Part shown: positions 35,563-45,476 of the stretch, in pieces
Layout of the letters: each line of letters starts with the position of its first letter
Numbering within the stretch: position 1 is the stretch's first letter
DNA from: Pseudomonas sp. LS.1a
GTDB taxonomy: Bacteria; Pseudomonadota; Gammaproteobacteria; Pseudomonadales; Pseudomonadaceae
DNA length: 64,000 nucleotides
Direction of reading: 5' to 3'
NCBI RefSeq assembly: GCF_022533585.1
Contig: NZ_CP092827.1
Span: 1,280,001-1,344,000 of the forward strand
Notes under the pieces: generated by a model
The model's input: the letters and a program-made list of their open reading frames with translations, nothing else
Database searches by the model: none
Told to the model about the DNA's origin: nothing
Made by a program: the position numbers and the translations under genes

Positions 35563-35651
35563 CCTGTGGGAGCGGCTTTAGCCGCGAACACCGGCGCAGC
35601 CGGTGCCATGCACCGCGTTGGATTCTTCGCGGCTAAAGCCGCTCCCACAGG
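35563..35651. repeat. REP inverted pair (GGCTTTAGCC variant)
   Basis: CCTGTGGGAGCGGCTTTAGCC at 35563 and its complement ending at 35651, surrounding GAACACCGGCGCAGCCGGTG. Loop arms read GGCTTTAGCC in place of GGGTTTACCC, a second REP subtype also seen at 37836. Confidence 0.9.
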
Positions 35652-35668
35652 GTGCGCGCTGGCCGGGC

Positions 35669-36976
35669 TCATGGCGCCTTGCTCACTCGCCAGACCACAT
35701 TACCGACATCATCGGCCACCAGCACGCCACCACGCCCATCGTTGATTACGCCGACCGGGCGACCCTTGGCCTTGCCATGCTCATCCAGAAACCCGGTAAG
35801 CAGGTCCACAGGCTTGCCCGAGGGTTTTCCTGACGGGTCGAACGGCACGAAAATAACCTTGTAGCCACTGTGTGGCTTGCGGTTCCACGACCCGTGCTGG
35901 CCCACGAATGCCCCTTGGTCGAAGGGCGCTGGTAGTCCATTCGGTTCGGCGAATGCCAACCCCAGCGATGCCGTGTGTGGGCCCACGGCATAGTCGGGCA
36001 CCAGCGCCTGGGCCACTTTTTCAGGCGCTGGTGGTTGCACGCGCTCATCCACGTGACTGCCATAGTAGCTGTAGGGCCAGCCATAGAAACCGCCGTCCTT
36101 CACGGAGGTGATGTAGTCGGGTACCAGATCGCTGCCGATCTCGTCACGCTCGTTGACTGCGGTCCACAATGCACCGCTGTTTGGCTCCCAGGCCAGGCCG
36201 TTAGGGTTGCGCAGGCCTGTGGCGAACAGGCGGTGCTGGCCGCTGGTGGGGTCCACTTCCCAGATCGCGGCGCGCCCCTGTTCCTTGTCCAGGCCGTTTT
36301 CGCCGACGTTGCTATTGGAGCCGACCGTCACGAAAAGCTTCTTGCCATCGGGGCTGGCGATCACGTTCTTGGTCCAGTGGTGGTTGAGCGGTCCGCCGGG
36401 CAACTCGACCACCGGCTGGCCTTCATTGCGAATTTGCAAGGCTCCGGGCTCGTAGTGAAAGCGCAGCAGCCTGTCTGTGTTGGCGACAAAGAGGTCCTTG
36501 CCGACGAGGGCCATGCCGAACGGTGAGTTGAGCTCTTCGATAAAGGACGTGCGGATTTCAGCCACGCCGTCGTGGTCGGCGTCACGCAGCAGGGTGATCC
36601 GGTTGGCGCTGGGCACGCCTGCACCTGCCCGCTTCATCACCTTCTTCATCACCCAACCGCGCAGGCCCTTGCCATCTTCGGGCTTGGGCGGGGCATTGGT
36701 TTCGGCTACCAGCACGTCGCCGTTGGGCAGCAGATATAGCCAGCGAGGGTGGTCGAGCCCGCTGGCGAACGCTTTCACCTGGGTGCCTGGTGCTGCTTCG
36801 GGCTTGACGTCCTTGGGCCAGCCCACTGCTGGAGCGATATTCACGGTGGGGAGGGTAGTCTTGACCGGAGCAGGCAACTGGGGGGTTGGGCCACTGCCAT
36901 CGAGTACATCCAGCCGCGCGGTTTCGCCGCAGGCAGTCAGGCTGGCGGCCAATAACCAAGGCATCAGGTGTTTCAT
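35669..36976 (-). CDS. Sorbosone dehydrogenase family (PQQ-dependent sugar dehydrogenase-like) lipoprotein
   Basis: 435-residue predicted lipoprotein: short signal with lipobox LTAC (Cys16), then a six-bladed beta-propeller of the glucose/L-sorbosone dehydrogenase family. Recognisable blocks are GLDHPRWLYLLPNGDVLVAE, GMALVGKDLFVANTD, NHHWTKNVIASPDGKKLFVTVGSNSN, GLRNPNGLAWEP and GQHGSWNRKP near the end. Family enzymes oxidise aldoses or sorbosone with PQQ in the periplasm; the substrate here is unknown and PQQ binding is inferred. ATG 36976. Its upstream region is occupied by the long inverted repeat element. Confidence 0.85.
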   Translation of the reverse strand: MKHLMPWLLAASLTACGETARLDVLDGSGPTPQLPAPVKTTLPTVNIAPAVGWPKDVKPEAAPGTQVKAFASGLDHPRWLYLLPNGDVLVAETNAPPKPEDGKGLRGWVMKKVMKRAGAGVPSANRITLLRDADHDGVAEIRTSFIEELNSPFGMALVGKDLFVANTDRLLRFHYEPGALQIRNEGQPVVELPGGPLNHHWTKNVIASPDGKKLFVTVGSNSNVGENGLDKEQGRAAIWEVDPTSGQHRLFATGLRNPNGLAWEPNSGALWTAVNERDEIGSDLVPDYITSVKDGGFYGWPYSYYGSHVDERVQPPAPEKVAQALVPDYAVGPHTASLGLAFAEPNGLPAPFDQGAFVGQHGSWNRKPHSGYKVIFVPFDPSGKPSGKPVDLLTGFLDEHGKAKGRPVGVINDGRGGVLVADDVGNVVWRVSKAP

Positions 36977-37057
36977 GGGCGGTGTCCTCCTAACAGGGCC
37001 TATGGAACTGAGAGGTCGGCGATATTCGCCAGGTTCCCGGCAGCCATCCAACTGTCG

Positions 37058-37748
37058 TTGCTTTTGCTTTTGCTTTTGCTTCTAAGCGCGCGATAGTTCA
37101 GGCGCCGCCGATTGCGACTTCAGGAGGCCGAGCGAAGGGCTTGCGGAGGGAGGTGACGGGCATGGATGCCCGTCAAGCGCTGAGGCCCCATGGATGGGGC
37201 CTGCGGCGCGTACTCCCGGGAGCAAGCCCGTAGCGAGGGGACCCCGTAGCGCAGCGGAGGGGCCGGATGATAGGAGCCAGCGTTTTTTGGTTACTTTTTG
37301 TCGCGTTTGACAAAAAGTGACCCGCCGTAAGGGCGGAAAGGTGAATAAGCGCCACCTTCGAAAATGAATGTTGACCCTGTTGTTGATGCCCACGCTTGAA
37401 AGCGAAGAGCGAAGAGCGGAAAAGTGCTGGTTTTGATCTCGCGCATAGTCCATTTACGATGGCGACGCTTACTCACCTTTCCGCCCTTACGGCGGGTCAC
37501 TTTTTGTCAAACGCGACAAAAAGTAACCAAAAAACGCTGGCTCCTATCATCCGGCCCCTGCGCTGCGCTCCGGGGTTCCCTCGCGCCGGTCTTGCTCCCG
37601 GGAGTACGCGCTGCAGGCCCCATCCATGGGGCCTCAGCGCTTGACGGGCATCCATGCCCGTCACCTCCCTCCGCAAGACCTCTGCTCGGCCTCCTGAAGT
37701 CGCGAAGATCAAGAGCAAGATCAAGATCAAGAGCAAGATCAAGAGCAA
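37058..37748. repeat. Long inverted-repeat element with hexanucleotide tails, copy A
   Basis: Left tail: four TTGCTT hexamers (37058-37081). Left arm about 37115-37354 and right arm about 37460-37702 are imperfect inverted repeats of one another (CGACTTCAGGAGGCC.. at the left end, ..GGCCTCCTGAAGTCG at the right end). Right tail: seven hexamers GATCAA/GAGCAA (37707-37748). Each arm contains small hairpins: ACGGGCATGGATGCCCGT, GGCCCCATGGATGGGGCC, and a CTTTTTGTC..GACAAAAAG stem. The loop (about 37355-37459) holds AGCGAAG in tandem. A near copy is at 51727-52478. Open frames through it differ on every strand and look like spurious translations. No transposase or target duplication seen. Confidence 0.85.
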
Positions 37749-37835
37749 GATTTAGCAGGCGTTCTGTGGGAGATGGCCCAACCCTTGGGGCTGCGCTGTT
37801 GCGTAGATAACTGAAATTGCAAGCAATCCGCGTAC

Positions 37836-37922
37836 CCTGTGGGAGCGGCTTTAGCCGCGAAGAATCCAACGCGGTGCCAGCCACCGCGTTGGATTCTTCG
37901 CGGGCATGCCCGCTCCCACAGA
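37836..37922. repeat. REP inverted pair, mixed subtypes
   Basis: CCTGTGGGAGCGGCTTTAGCC (left) and a right unit of the GGCATGCCC type ending at 37922. Between them CGAAGAATCCAACGCGGTG and its complement make a near-perfect stem, so the whole 87 bp can fold as one long hairpin. It lies between the long repeat element and the hypothetical gene at 37976. Confidence 0.88.
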
Positions 37923-37975
37923 GGCCACGTCGCCCTTGCTAACGCGTTCCGGCCCCGGCCCGAGCCGAAGTTGCT

Positions 37976-38554
37976 TCAAGCCTGCTTGAGCAACAACGCC
38001 ACCCCCGGGAAATACTGCCCCAGCTCGTTGTGCAACTTGCGGTAGGCATACGGGAAGTACCAGGCGATGGCACAGGCGGTATGTTTCTGCAGATCGTCGA
38101 CCAGGTCCTGCAGTTCCTCGGGACTGGCGTGCTGGCCGGCCTTCCACGGGCTGATGAACAGCGCTCCGGCCTTCAACTGGCTGGGGTAGGCCACCTGGCG
38201 GGCGAGGGCAGCGGTCTGCTGCAGGGCGTCGGCCATGTCCAGCCGGGCGATTTTCGGCCAGCGCTGGCTGGCACTGAGGTATAGCGCTTCACCGGCACTG
38301 CTGAGCAACAGGTCGCAGCGCCCTTCGTATTCACCTTCATCGCGCTGCTTCTTGCCGGCAAACTGCTGCAGTGCCGCCAGCTCGGCCTGCCAGGCCGCCG
38401 CGGCAAGCAACCCGGTATTGGCGGCTGCCCCATGCCAGTACGGTGCTTCGGCATCGCCGGCAAACTGGTTGAAGCGGTCGATGCAGTCGCCCCAGCGCTC
38501 CAGCACCGGGGCAAGAAACTCCAGGCGCGGGTTGTTGATGATCTGGCCTCGCAT
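37976..38554 (-). CDS. Conserved hypothetical cytoplasmic protein
   Basis: 192 residues, starting ATG 38554 with AGGAG 8-9 nt upstream (MRGQIINNPRLEFL). Mixed alpha/beta composition, Trp/Ala-rich, one Cys pair only by chance spacing, no signal peptide or membrane segment. Contains LERWGDCIDRFNQFAGDAEAPYWHG and a C-terminal YFPYAYRKLHNELGQYFPGVALLLKQA. I do not recognise the family. It is divergent from the cobalamin operon and its riboswitch, but a functional link is not shown. Confidence 0.72.
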   Translation of the reverse strand: MRGQIINNPRLEFLAPVLERWGDCIDRFNQFAGDAEAPYWHGAAANTGLLAAAAWQAELAALQQFAGKKQRDEGEYEGRCDLLLSSAGEALYLSASQRWPKIARLDMADALQQTAALARQVAYPSQLKAGALFISPWKAGQHASPEELQDLVDDLQKHTACAIAWYFPYAYRKLHNELGQYFPGVALLLKQA

Positions 38555-38732
38555 GCTGCGCTCTCCTGTTGTCGTTGTGATCGCGTTCAGCTGAAAGTGA
38601 TGGCTATGTGATATCACTGTATCCAGTGTGGCACAACCGGGTGAATTGGCCATTACCCGGGCGGTGACTGTTCGGCTGCAAAGCGGCCCGCTTCGATTGA
38701 CGCTCCCGGTGCAACCCTCTAACCTTCGCGCG

Positions 38733-38932
38733 TGTTTCAGGTGCCCTGCCAGCCCCGTCTGGGCAGGGTGAAACTGGGAAGCCGGTGGGTGCCAGCATGG
38801 CGCAATTCCGGCGCTGCCCCCGCAACGGTAGGTGAGTCGCGGCCGCGCAGGGCCACTGGGTGCCAGCACCCGGGAAGGCGCGCAGGCCTGGGCCCAGGCC
38901 CGCTCACAAGCCCGGAGACCGGCCTGATACTG
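38733..38932 (+). ncRNA. Cobalamin (adenosylcobalamin) riboswitch
   Basis: Sequence landmarks of the B12 riboswitch appear in order: the CAGGTGCCC start of the P1/P2 region, GGGAAGCCGGTG at about 38775, GCTGCCCCCGCAACGGTA at about 38813-38830, and the B12 box AGCCCGGAGACCGGCCTG at about 38909-38926. It precedes cobO and would lower expression of the cobalamin operon when coenzyme B12 is plentiful. About 130 nt of leader follow, with two further hairpins. Confidence 0.93.
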
Positions 38933-38939
38933 CCAACGG

Positions 38940-38984
38940 CATCACGGAGGGTGATGCGCGGTGCACCGTGGCCTACGGCCACGG
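38940..38984 (+). promoter_or_regulatory. Two leader hairpins between the B12 riboswitch and cobO
   Basis: CATCAC-GGAGG-GTGATG (38940-38956) and CCGTGGCC-TAC-GGCCACGG (38966-38984) are perfect stems directly after the B12 box. Neither has a T run, so this is more likely an expression platform or transcript-folding element than a simple terminator. The stems are seen; their role is inferred. Confidence 0.5.
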
Positions 38985-39061
38985 CCCCTGCGCGTTCTCC
39001 GTCTGCCCGCCTATTACCTGTCGCCTCGCGTTGCCGTGGCGCCAGCCAGCGGAGAACCCTG

Positions 39062-39673
39062 ATGAGCGAATCCACCGAACGCGACGAACGCCACCTGGCG
39101 CGCATGCAGCGCAAGAAGGCGATCATCGACGAACGCATCGCCAATTCCCCCAACGAGTGCGGCCTGCTGCTGGTGCTGACCGGCAATGGCAAGGGCAAGA
39201 GCAGCTCGGCCTTCGGTATGCTCGCGCGCGCCCTGGGCCATGGCATGCAGTGCGGTGTGGTGCAGTTCATCAAAGGCCGCAACAGCACCGGCGAAGAGCT
39301 GTTCTTCCGCCGCTTCCCCGAGCAGGTGCGCTACCACGTGATGGGCGAGGGCTTTACCTGGGAAACCCAGGACCGCCAGCGTGACATCGCCGCCGCCGAA
39401 GCGGCCTGGGCTGTGTCGCGCCAGTTGCTGCAAGACCCGAGCGTGCAGTTCGTGGTGCTCGACGAACTGAACATCGCCCTCAAGCATGGCTACCTCGACC
39501 TTGACCAGGTGCTCTCCGACATCCAGGCCCGCCCACCGATGCAGCATGTGATCGTCACTGGCCGTGCCGCGAAACCCGAGATGATCGAACTGGCCGACAC
39601 CGTGACCGAGATGGGCATGCTCAAGCACGCCTTCCAGGCCGGCATCCGTGCACAGAAGGGCGTCGAACTGTGA
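39062..39673 (+). CDS. cobO: Cob(I)yrinic acid a,c-diamide adenosyltransferase CobO
   Basis: 203-residue enzyme that transfers the adenosyl group of ATP to reduced corrinoid, giving the Co-C bond of coenzyme B12. Its P-loop TGNGKGKSSS is at 40-49, and VQFIKGR, FVVLDELNIAL and HVIVTGRAAKPEMIELADTVTEM are family blocks. ATG 39062 with GGAG 7 nt upstream. First gene of the ten-gene late cobalamin operon; its stop overlaps the cobB start as GTGA. Confidence 0.96.
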   Translation: MSESTERDERHLARMQRKKAIIDERIANSPNECGLLLVLTGNGKGKSSSAFGMLARALGHGMQCGVVQFIKGRNSTGEELFFRRFPEQVRYHVMGEGFTWETQDRQRDIAAAEAAWAVSRQLLQDPSVQFVVLDELNIALKHGYLDLDQVLSDIQARPPMQHVIVTGRAAKPEMIELADTVTEMGMLKHAFQAGIRAQKGVEL

Positions 39674-40965
39674 GCCAGCCGCGCCACTGCCCCGCCGTGC
39701 TGATTGCGGCACCGGCCTCTGGCCAGGGCAAGACCACCGTCACTGCCGCCCTGGCCCGGCTGCATCGCAACCTCGGGCGCAAGGTGCGAGTGTTCAAGTG
39801 CGGGCCAGACTTTCTCGACCCGATGATTCTTGAGCGGGCCAGCGGCGCGCCGGTGTACCAGCTCGACCTGTGGATGATCGGCGCCGAGGAAAGCCGCCGC
39901 CTGCTGTGGGAAGCAGCCGGTGAGGCCGACCTGATCCTGATCGAAGGGGTGATGGGGCTGTTCGACGGCACGCCGTCCAGCGCCGACCTGGCGCGTCACT
40001 TCGGCGTGCCGGTGCTGGCGGTAATCGACGGCACGGCCATGGCCCAGACCTTCGGCGCCCTGGCCTTGGGCCTGGCACGCTACCAGGCGGACCTGCCGTT
40101 TGCCGGTGTGCTGGCCAACCGGGTAGGCAGCCTGCGCCACGCACAACTGCTGGAAGGCAGCCTGACCGAAGGCCTGCGCTGGTATGGCGGTTTGTCCCGT
40201 GAGCGCGGTATCGAGTTGCCCAGCCGCCACCTGGGGCTGGTCCAGGCCAGCGAGCTGAACGACCTGGACGCCCGTCTGGACGCCGCTGCCGAGGCGCTGG
40301 GTGCCAGTTGCGATGCTGCCTTGCCGCCGCCAGTGACCTTTGCCGAACCCGATCCGCAAGCCAGTGCTGCGTCGTTGACCGGTGTGCGCATCGGCGTGGC
40401 GCGGGACGAGGCGTTTGCCTTCACCTATGGCGCCAACCTCGACCTGCTGCGCAACCTGGGCGCACAGCTTGAGTTCTTCTCGCCGCTGCATGACCACGAA
40501 TTGCCGGCAGTGGACAGCCTGTACCTGCCGGGCGGTTATCCCGAGCTGCACCACCACGCCCTGGCCGCCAACGCGCCGATGAGCGAAGCGATCCGCGCCC
40601 ATCACGCCCAAGGCAAACCGTTGCTGGCCGAATGCGGCGGCATGCTGTACCTGCTCGACGCCCTGACTGACGTAGCCGGCGAGCGTGCCGAGCTGCTCGG
40701 CCTGCTGCCGGGTGAAGCGACCATGCAGAAGCGCCTGGCGGCCCTGGCGCTGCAGGCGGTGGAAATGCCGGAAGGCATCCTGCGCGGTCACACCTATCAC
40801 CATTCTCTGACCAGTACCGCACTGGAACCGATCGCCCGTGGCCTGAGCCCCAACGGTGGTCGCGGCAACGAAGCGGTGTACCGCCTGGGACGGTTGACGG
40901 CTTCCTACGTGCACTTCTACTTCCCCTCCAACCCGGATGCGGCGGCGGCGCTGTTGCGACCATGA
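39670..40965 (+). CDS. cobB: Cobyrinate a,c-diamide synthase CobB
   Basis: 431-residue glutamine amidotransferase that amidates the a and c carboxylates of (hydrogeno)cobyrinate. An N-terminal ATPase domain opens with APASGQGKTTVT and contains KCGPDFLDPM; a class I-like GATase domain at the C-terminus has the catalytic Cys in LAECGGMLYLLD and a partner His in GHTYHHS. GTG start at 39670. Overlaps bluB by 4 bp. Confidence 0.95.
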   Translation: MSQPRHCPAVLIAAPASGQGKTTVTAALARLHRNLGRKVRVFKCGPDFLDPMILERASGAPVYQLDLWMIGAEESRRLLWEAAGEADLILIEGVMGLFDGTPSSADLARHFGVPVLAVIDGTAMAQTFGALALGLARYQADLPFAGVLANRVGSLRHAQLLEGSLTEGLRWYGGLSRERGIELPSRHLGLVQASELNDLDARLDAAAEALGASCDAALPPPVTFAEPDPQASAASLTGVRIGVARDEAFAFTYGANLDLLRNLGAQLEFFSPLHDHELPAVDSLYLPGGYPELHHHALAANAPMSEAIRAHHAQGKPLLAECGGMLYLLDALTDVAGERAELLGLLPGEATMQKRLAALALQAVEMPEGILRGHTYHHSLTSTALEPIARGLSPNGGRGNEAVYRLGRLTASYVHFYFPSNPDAAAALLRP

Positions 40966-41612
40966 GTGAACACGCCTACAGCGACGCCGAGCGCGCCGCG
41001 ATCTACCGGGCCATCGGCGAACGCCGTGACATGCGCCATTTCGCCGGTGGCGAGGTGGCCCCGGAGGTGCTGGGCCGCCTGCTGGCCGCCGCGCACCAGG
41101 CGCCAAGTGTCGGGCTGATGCAGCCCTGGCGCTTCATCCGCATCACCCAACGCGACCTGCGCGCCCGTATCCAGGCCCTGGTGGAAGCAGAACGGGTGCG
41201 TACCGCCGAAGCCTTGGGCGAGCGCTCCGACGCCTTCATGAAACTGAAGGTGGAGGGTATCAACGACTGCGCCGAACTGCTGGTGGCCGCCCTGATGGAC
41301 AACCGCGAGCCGCATATCTTCGGCCGCCGCACCCTGCCGGAAATGGACCTGGCCTCGCTGGCCTGCGCCATCCAGAACCTGTGGCTGGCAGCCCGTGGCG
41401 AAGGCCTTGGCATGGGCTGGGTGTCGCTGTTCGACCCGCAGGCGCTGGCAGCGCTGCTGGGCATGCCGGCCGGGGCCAAGCCCGTCGCGGTGCTGTGCCT
41501 GGGGCCGGTGACCGAGTTCTACCCGGCACCGATGCTGGTGCTGGAAAACTGGGCCGAGGAACGGCCCTTGAGTGAAATGCTCTTTGAGAACCAATGGGGA
41601 GAACGCCAATGA
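40962..41612 (+). CDS. bluB: 5,6-dimethylbenzimidazole synthase BluB
   Basis: 216-residue nitroreductase-fold flavoenzyme that fragments reduced FMN with oxygen to make 5,6-dimethylbenzimidazole, the lower ligand of B12. [29 protein letters not shown] and [12 protein letters not shown] are the family segments for flavin binding. Oxygen dependence indicates that this operon serves aerobic growth. Starts as ATGA over the cobB stop; ends overlapping cobD as ATGA. Confidence 0.94.
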   Translation: MSEHAYSDAERAAIYRAIGERRDMRHFAGGEVAPEVLGRLLAAAHQAPSVGLMQPWRFIRITQRDLRARIQALVEAERVRTAEALGERSDAFMKLKVEGINDCAELLVAALMDNREPHIFGRRTLPEMDLASLACAIQNLWLAARGEGLGMGWVSLFDPQALAALLGMPAGAKPVAVLCLGPVTEFYPAPMLVLENWAEERPLSEMLFENQWGERQ

Positions 41613-42517
41613 GCGTGGCCTTGCTGACCGTGGCCGGCGTGGCCCTGGATGCCTTGCTGGGCGAACCGCAGCGGCGCCACCCGCTGGTGGCCTTCGGCAA
41701 CATGGCCAGTAACCTCGAGCGCCGCCTGAATGCCGGTGGGCGCGGCTGGCGCAGCCACGGGGTGAGCGCGTGGTTCCTGGCCGTGGTGCCGCTTACTTTG
41801 GTGGTGCTGATCCTGTCCTGGCTGCCGTACATCGGCTGGCTGGTCGACGTGCTGGCACTGTACTGCGCCGTCGGGCTGCGCAGCCTGGGCGAACACGTGT
41901 TAACGGTGGCCAGTGCCTTGCGCCAGGGCGACCTGCAGGAAGCGCGGCGCCGTGTGGGCTACCTGGTCAGCCGCGAAACCCGCGAACTGGACGAGCCCGC
42001 CGTGGCCCGGGCGGCCACCGAATCGGTGCTGGAGAACGGCAGCGACGCGGTGTTCGCCGCGCTGTTCTGGTTCGTGCTGGCCGGTGCGCCGGGCGTGGTG
42101 CTGTACCGCCTGAGCAATACCCTGGATGCCATGTGGGGCTACCGCAACGAACGCTTCGAACGCTTCGGCTGGTGCGCGGCGCGCGTCGACGATGTGCTCA
42201 ACTATATTCCCGCCAGGCTGGTGGCATTGACCTACGCGCTGCTGGGCAAGACCCGCCTGGCCCTGGCCTGCTGGCGCAAGCAGGGCCCACTGTGGGACAG
42301 CCCCAATGCCGGGCCGGTGATGGCCGCCGGTGCTGGCGCGTTGGGGGTGGAGCTCGGTGGCCCGGCGGTGTACCACGGCGAACTGCATGAGCGGCCACGC
42401 CTGGGTGACGGGCCCATGGCCGACGCCGACGCCATCGAGCGTGGCTGGAGCCTGGTGCAGCGCGGCGTGTGGCTGTGGCTGCTGGTGATCTGCCTGGGGG
42501 CCTATATCAATGCTTGA
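41609..42517 (+). CDS. cobD: Adenosylcobinamide-phosphate synthase CobD (CbiB)
   Basis: 302-residue inner-membrane enzyme joining aminopropanol phosphate to adenosylcobyric acid. [57 protein letters not shown] and [38 protein letters not shown] are characteristic. Four or five helices. The ATG at 41609 overlaps the bluB stop; an upstream ATG at 41594 lies within bluB and is less likely. Confidence 0.94.
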   Translation: MSVALLTVAGVALDALLGEPQRRHPLVAFGNMASNLERRLNAGGRGWRSHGVSAWFLAVVPLTLVVLILSWLPYIGWLVDVLALYCAVGLRSLGEHVLTVASALRQGDLQEARRRVGYLVSRETRELDEPAVARAATESVLENGSDAVFAALFWFVLAGAPGVVLYRLSNTLDAMWGYRNERFERFGWCAARVDDVLNYIPARLVALTYALLGKTRLALACWRKQGPLWDSPNAGPVMAAGAGALGVELGGPAVYHGELHERPRLGDGPMADADAIERGWSLVQRGVWLWLLVICLGAYINA

Positions 42518-43502
42518 ACACGGAGGCCGCCTGCTGCGGGCGGTACGGCAATACGGCATCGCCCGTGAGCAGTGGCTCGATCTGTCCAGCGGCATTGCGC
42601 CATGGCCTTTCCCGATCCCACCGATTCCCATGGAGGCCTGGGCTCGCCTGCCGGAGACGGAGGATGGCCTGGAGGACGCCGCGCGCGCGTATTACGGCGC
42701 CCGCCAATTGCTGCCGGTGGCCGGTTCCCAGGCTGCGATCCAGGCTTTGCCGCTGTTGCGCGCAGCCGGCCGGGTTGGGGTGCTGACGCCGTGCTATGCC
42801 GAGCACCCATACGCCTGGCAACGGGCGGGGCACCAGTTGCTGGAGCTGGACGAAGCGCAGGTCGAGGCGACGCTCGACAGCCTCGACGTGCTGGTGCTGG
42901 TCAACCCCAACAACCCCACCGGCCGCCGGGTGCCGCGAGAACGCCTGCTGGATTGGCACGCACGCCTGGCCGCCCGTGGTGGCTGGCTGCTGGTCGACGA
43001 AGCGTTCATGGACAACACCCCGGCGGATGGCGTGGTTGATTGTGCCGAGCGCCCGGGGCTGATCGTGCTGCGCTCGTTCGGCAAGTTCTTCGGCCTGGCC
43101 GGCGTGCGTCTGGGGTTCGTTGCCGCCGAACGCAGCCTGCTGCTGCGCCTGGCCGAGTTGCTTGGCCCGTGGACCGTCAATGGCCCGACCCGGGTGCTGG
43201 CCCAGGCCAGCCTGGCCGACCACGCCGCCCAGCGTGTGCAGGTCGAACGCTGTGCTGCCGCCAGCCAGCGGCTGGCTATGCTGTTGCGCGGCGCCGGCCT
43301 GGCGCCCAGCGGCGGTTGCGACCTGTTCCAGTACGTGCGCAGCGAGCATGCTGCGCAACTGCATGACTTTCTCGCTCGCCGCGGCATCCTGGTGCGCCTG
43401 TTCGAGCAGCCGCCGGCGCTACGCCTTGGGCTGCCGGCCTGTGCGGCGGACGAACAGCGCCTGGCCCAGGCTCTGGCGGCCTATCAAAAGGAAACGGCAT
43501 GA
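42510..43502 (+). CDS. cobC: Threonine-phosphate decarboxylase CobC
   Basis: 330-residue PLP-dependent class I/II aminotransferase-fold enzyme making aminopropanol phosphate from threonine phosphate, the linker of the nucleotide loop. The opening [35 protein letters not shown], and [17 protein letters not shown] with the PLP-binding Lys are intact. Overlaps cobD by 8 bp and cobQ by 4 bp, so translation is coupled. Confidence 0.93.
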   Translation: MLEHGGRLLRAVRQYGIAREQWLDLSSGIAPWPFPIPPIPMEAWARLPETEDGLEDAARAYYGARQLLPVAGSQAAIQALPLLRAAGRVGVLTPCYAEHPYAWQRAGHQLLELDEAQVEATLDSLDVLVLVNPNNPTGRRVPRERLLDWHARLAARGGWLLVDEAFMDNTPADGVVDCAERPGLIVLRSFGKFFGLAGVRLGFVAAERSLLLRLAELLGPWTVNGPTRVLAQASLADHAAQRVQVERCAAASQRLAMLLRGAGLAPSGGCDLFQYVRSEHAAQLHDFLARRGILVRLFEQPPALRLGLPACAADEQRLAQALAAYQKETA

Positions 43503-44953
43503 CCACCCTCATGGTGCAAGGCACCACCTCCGATGCAGGCAAGAGCACACTGGTGACCGCGCTGTGCCGCTGGCTGTTGCGCCAGGGTGTCGGCGTGGTC
43601 CCGTTCAAGCCGCAGAACATGGCGCTGAACAGCGCGGTGACCGCTGACGGCGGTGAAATCGGCCGGGCCCAGGCGGTGCAGGCCCAGGCCTGCCGGCTGG
43701 AGCCACACACCGACATGAACCCGGTGCTGCTCAAGCCCAACAGCGACACCGGCGCCCAGGTGATCATCCATGGCCGTGCCGTCACCAGCATGAATGCAGT
43801 GGCCTACCACGACTACAAGGCTATCGCCATGCAGGCGGTGCTGGCTTCGCATCAGCGCCTGAGCGCTGCCTGGCCGGTGGTCATGGTCGAAGGCGCGGGG
43901 TCTCCGGCGGAGATCAACCTGCGTGCCGGTGACATCGCCAACATGGGCTTTGCCGAAGCGGTGGACTGCCCGGTGATTCTGGTCGCCGACATCAATCGCG
44001 GTGGCGTGTTCGCCCACCTCGTGGGCACGCTGGAGCTGCTGTCACCCAGTGAGCAGGCGCGGGTAAAGGGCTTTGTCATCAACCGCTTCCGCGGCGACAT
44101 CGCCTTGCTGCAGCCGGGGCTGGACTGGCTGGAGCAGCGCACCGGCAAGCCGGTGCTGGGCGTGCTGCCATATGTCACCGATCTGCATCTGGAAGCCGAA
44201 GACGGCATTGACGCGCGCCAAGGGGCAAAGGCCGAGCGCGTGCTCAAGGTGATCGTCCCGGTGCTGCCGCGCATCAGCAACCACACCGACTTCGACCCAC
44301 TGCGCCTGCACCCGCAGGTGGACCTGCAGTTCATCGGCCCGGGCCAGGCGATTCCGGCTGCCGACCTGATCATCCTGCCGGGCTCCAAGAGTGTGCGCGG
44401 CGACCTGGCACAACTGCGTGAGCGCGGTTGGGACCAGGCCATTGACCGGCACCTGCGTTATGGCGGCAAGCTGATCGGCATCTGCGGTGGCCTGCAGATG
44501 CTGGGCCGCGAAGTGCATGACCCGCTTGGTCTTGAAGGGGCCGCAGGCTCCAGCCCGGGGCTTGGCCTGTTCGATTACGCCACGGTGCTCGAAGCCGAGA
44601 AGCAACTGCGCAACGTTGCCGGCACCCTGAACCTCGAAGCAGTACCGATTGCCGGTTACGAAATTCATGCCGGCGTCACCACGGGGCCAGCCCTGGAGCA
44701 GCCTGCCGTGCAACTTGCCGATGGCCGTTGCGATGGTGCTGTCAGTGCCGATGGCCAGATACTTGCCACCTACCTGCACGGCCTGTTCGAAGGCAGCCAG
44801 TCGTGCGCGGCGTTGCTGCGCTGGGCTGGCCTGGAGGAGGTGCAGGTCATTGATTACGAGGCCCTGCGCGAACGCGACATCGAGCGCCTGGCCGACCTGG
44901 TGGAAAAGCACCTGGACACCGCGCGCCTGCGCCAGCTCTGTGGGGTGGCCTGA
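43499..44953 (+). CDS. cobQ: Cobyric acid synthase CobQ
   Basis: 484-residue glutamine amidotransferase amidating carboxylates b, d, e and g of the corrin ring. The N-terminal [21 protein letters not shown]-loop, [23 protein letters not shown] and the GATase catalytic Cys in [12 protein letters not shown] are seen, with HGLFE near the C-terminus. Starts as ATGA over the cobC stop. Confidence 0.96.
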   Translation: MTTLMVQGTTSDAGKSTLVTALCRWLLRQGVGVVPFKPQNMALNSAVTADGGEIGRAQAVQAQACRLEPHTDMNPVLLKPNSDTGAQVIIHGRAVTSMNAVAYHDYKAIAMQAVLASHQRLSAAWPVVMVEGAGSPAEINLRAGDIANMGFAEAVDCPVILVADINRGGVFAHLVGTLELLSPSEQARVKGFVINRFRGDIALLQPGLDWLEQRTGKPVLGVLPYVTDLHLEAEDGIDARQGAKAERVLKVIVPVLPRISNHTDFDPLRLHPQVDLQFIGPGQAIPAADLIILPGSKSVRGDLAQLRERGWDQAIDRHLRYGGKLIGICGGLQMLGREVHDPLGLEGAAGSSPGLGLFDYATVLEAEKQLRNVAGTLNLEAVPIAGYEIHAGVTTGPALEQPAVQLADGRCDGAVSADGQILATYLHGLFEGSQSCAALLRWAGLEEVQVIDYEALRERDIERLADLVEKHLDTARLRQLCGVA

Positions 44954-44954
44954 C

Positions 44955-45476
44955 ATGCGCAACCTGATCCTCGGCGGTGCCCGCTCGGGCAAGAGCCGGC
45001 TGGCCGAACAGTTGGCCAGCGCCAGTGGCTTGCCGGTGACCTACATCGCCACCAGCCAGCCGCTGGATGGTGAAATGTACGAACGGGTGCTGCTGCACCG
45101 CCAGCGTCGCCCCGATGACTGGGGATTGATCGAAGAACCCCTGGCACTGGCCGCGGTATTGCGCGCCGAAGCGGCCGAAGGGCGCTGCCTGCTGGTGGAT
45201 TGCCTGACCCTGTGGCTGACCAACCTGCTGATGCTCGAAGACGACCAGCGCCTGGCCGAGGAGCGTGATGCGCTGTTGGCCTGCCTGGAACAGTTGCCGG
45301 GCACGGTCATCCTGGTCAGTAACGAAACCGGCCTGGGCGTCGTGCCCATGGGCGAGCTGACCCGACGCTATGTCGACCTGGCCGGCTGGCTGCACCAGGC
45401 CGTGGCCGAGCGCTGTCAGCGTGTGGTGCTGACCGTGGCCGGCCTGCCCCTAATGCTCAAAGGACCTGCACTATGA
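44955..45476 (+). CDS. cobP: Adenosylcobinamide kinase / guanylyltransferase CobP (CobU)
   Basis: 173-residue bifunctional enzyme that phosphorylates adenosylcobinamide and then transfers GMP from [16 protein letters not shown] at residues 6-18 is the P-loop; [15 protein letters not shown] contains the guanylylated His region, and [14 protein letters not shown] and [11 protein letters not shown] follow. One base separates it from cobQ; its stop overlaps cobT. Confidence 0.95.
   Translation: MRNLILGGARSGKSRLAEQLASASGLPVTYIATSQPLDGEMYERVLLHRQRRPDDWGLIEEPLALAAVLRAEAAEGRCLLVDCLTLWLTNLLMLEDDQRLAEERDALLACLEQLPGTVILVSNETGLGVVPMGELTRRYVDLAGWLHQAVAERCQRVVLTVAGLPLMLKGPAL

Noticed and set aside
37396..37810. 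Open frames through the long repeat elements (also 52066-52789, 51781-52212)
   Set aside because: They are similar between copies only because the DNA is repeated, occur on both strands, lack ribosome sites and consist of Arg/Pro/Leu-rich translation of hairpin DNA.
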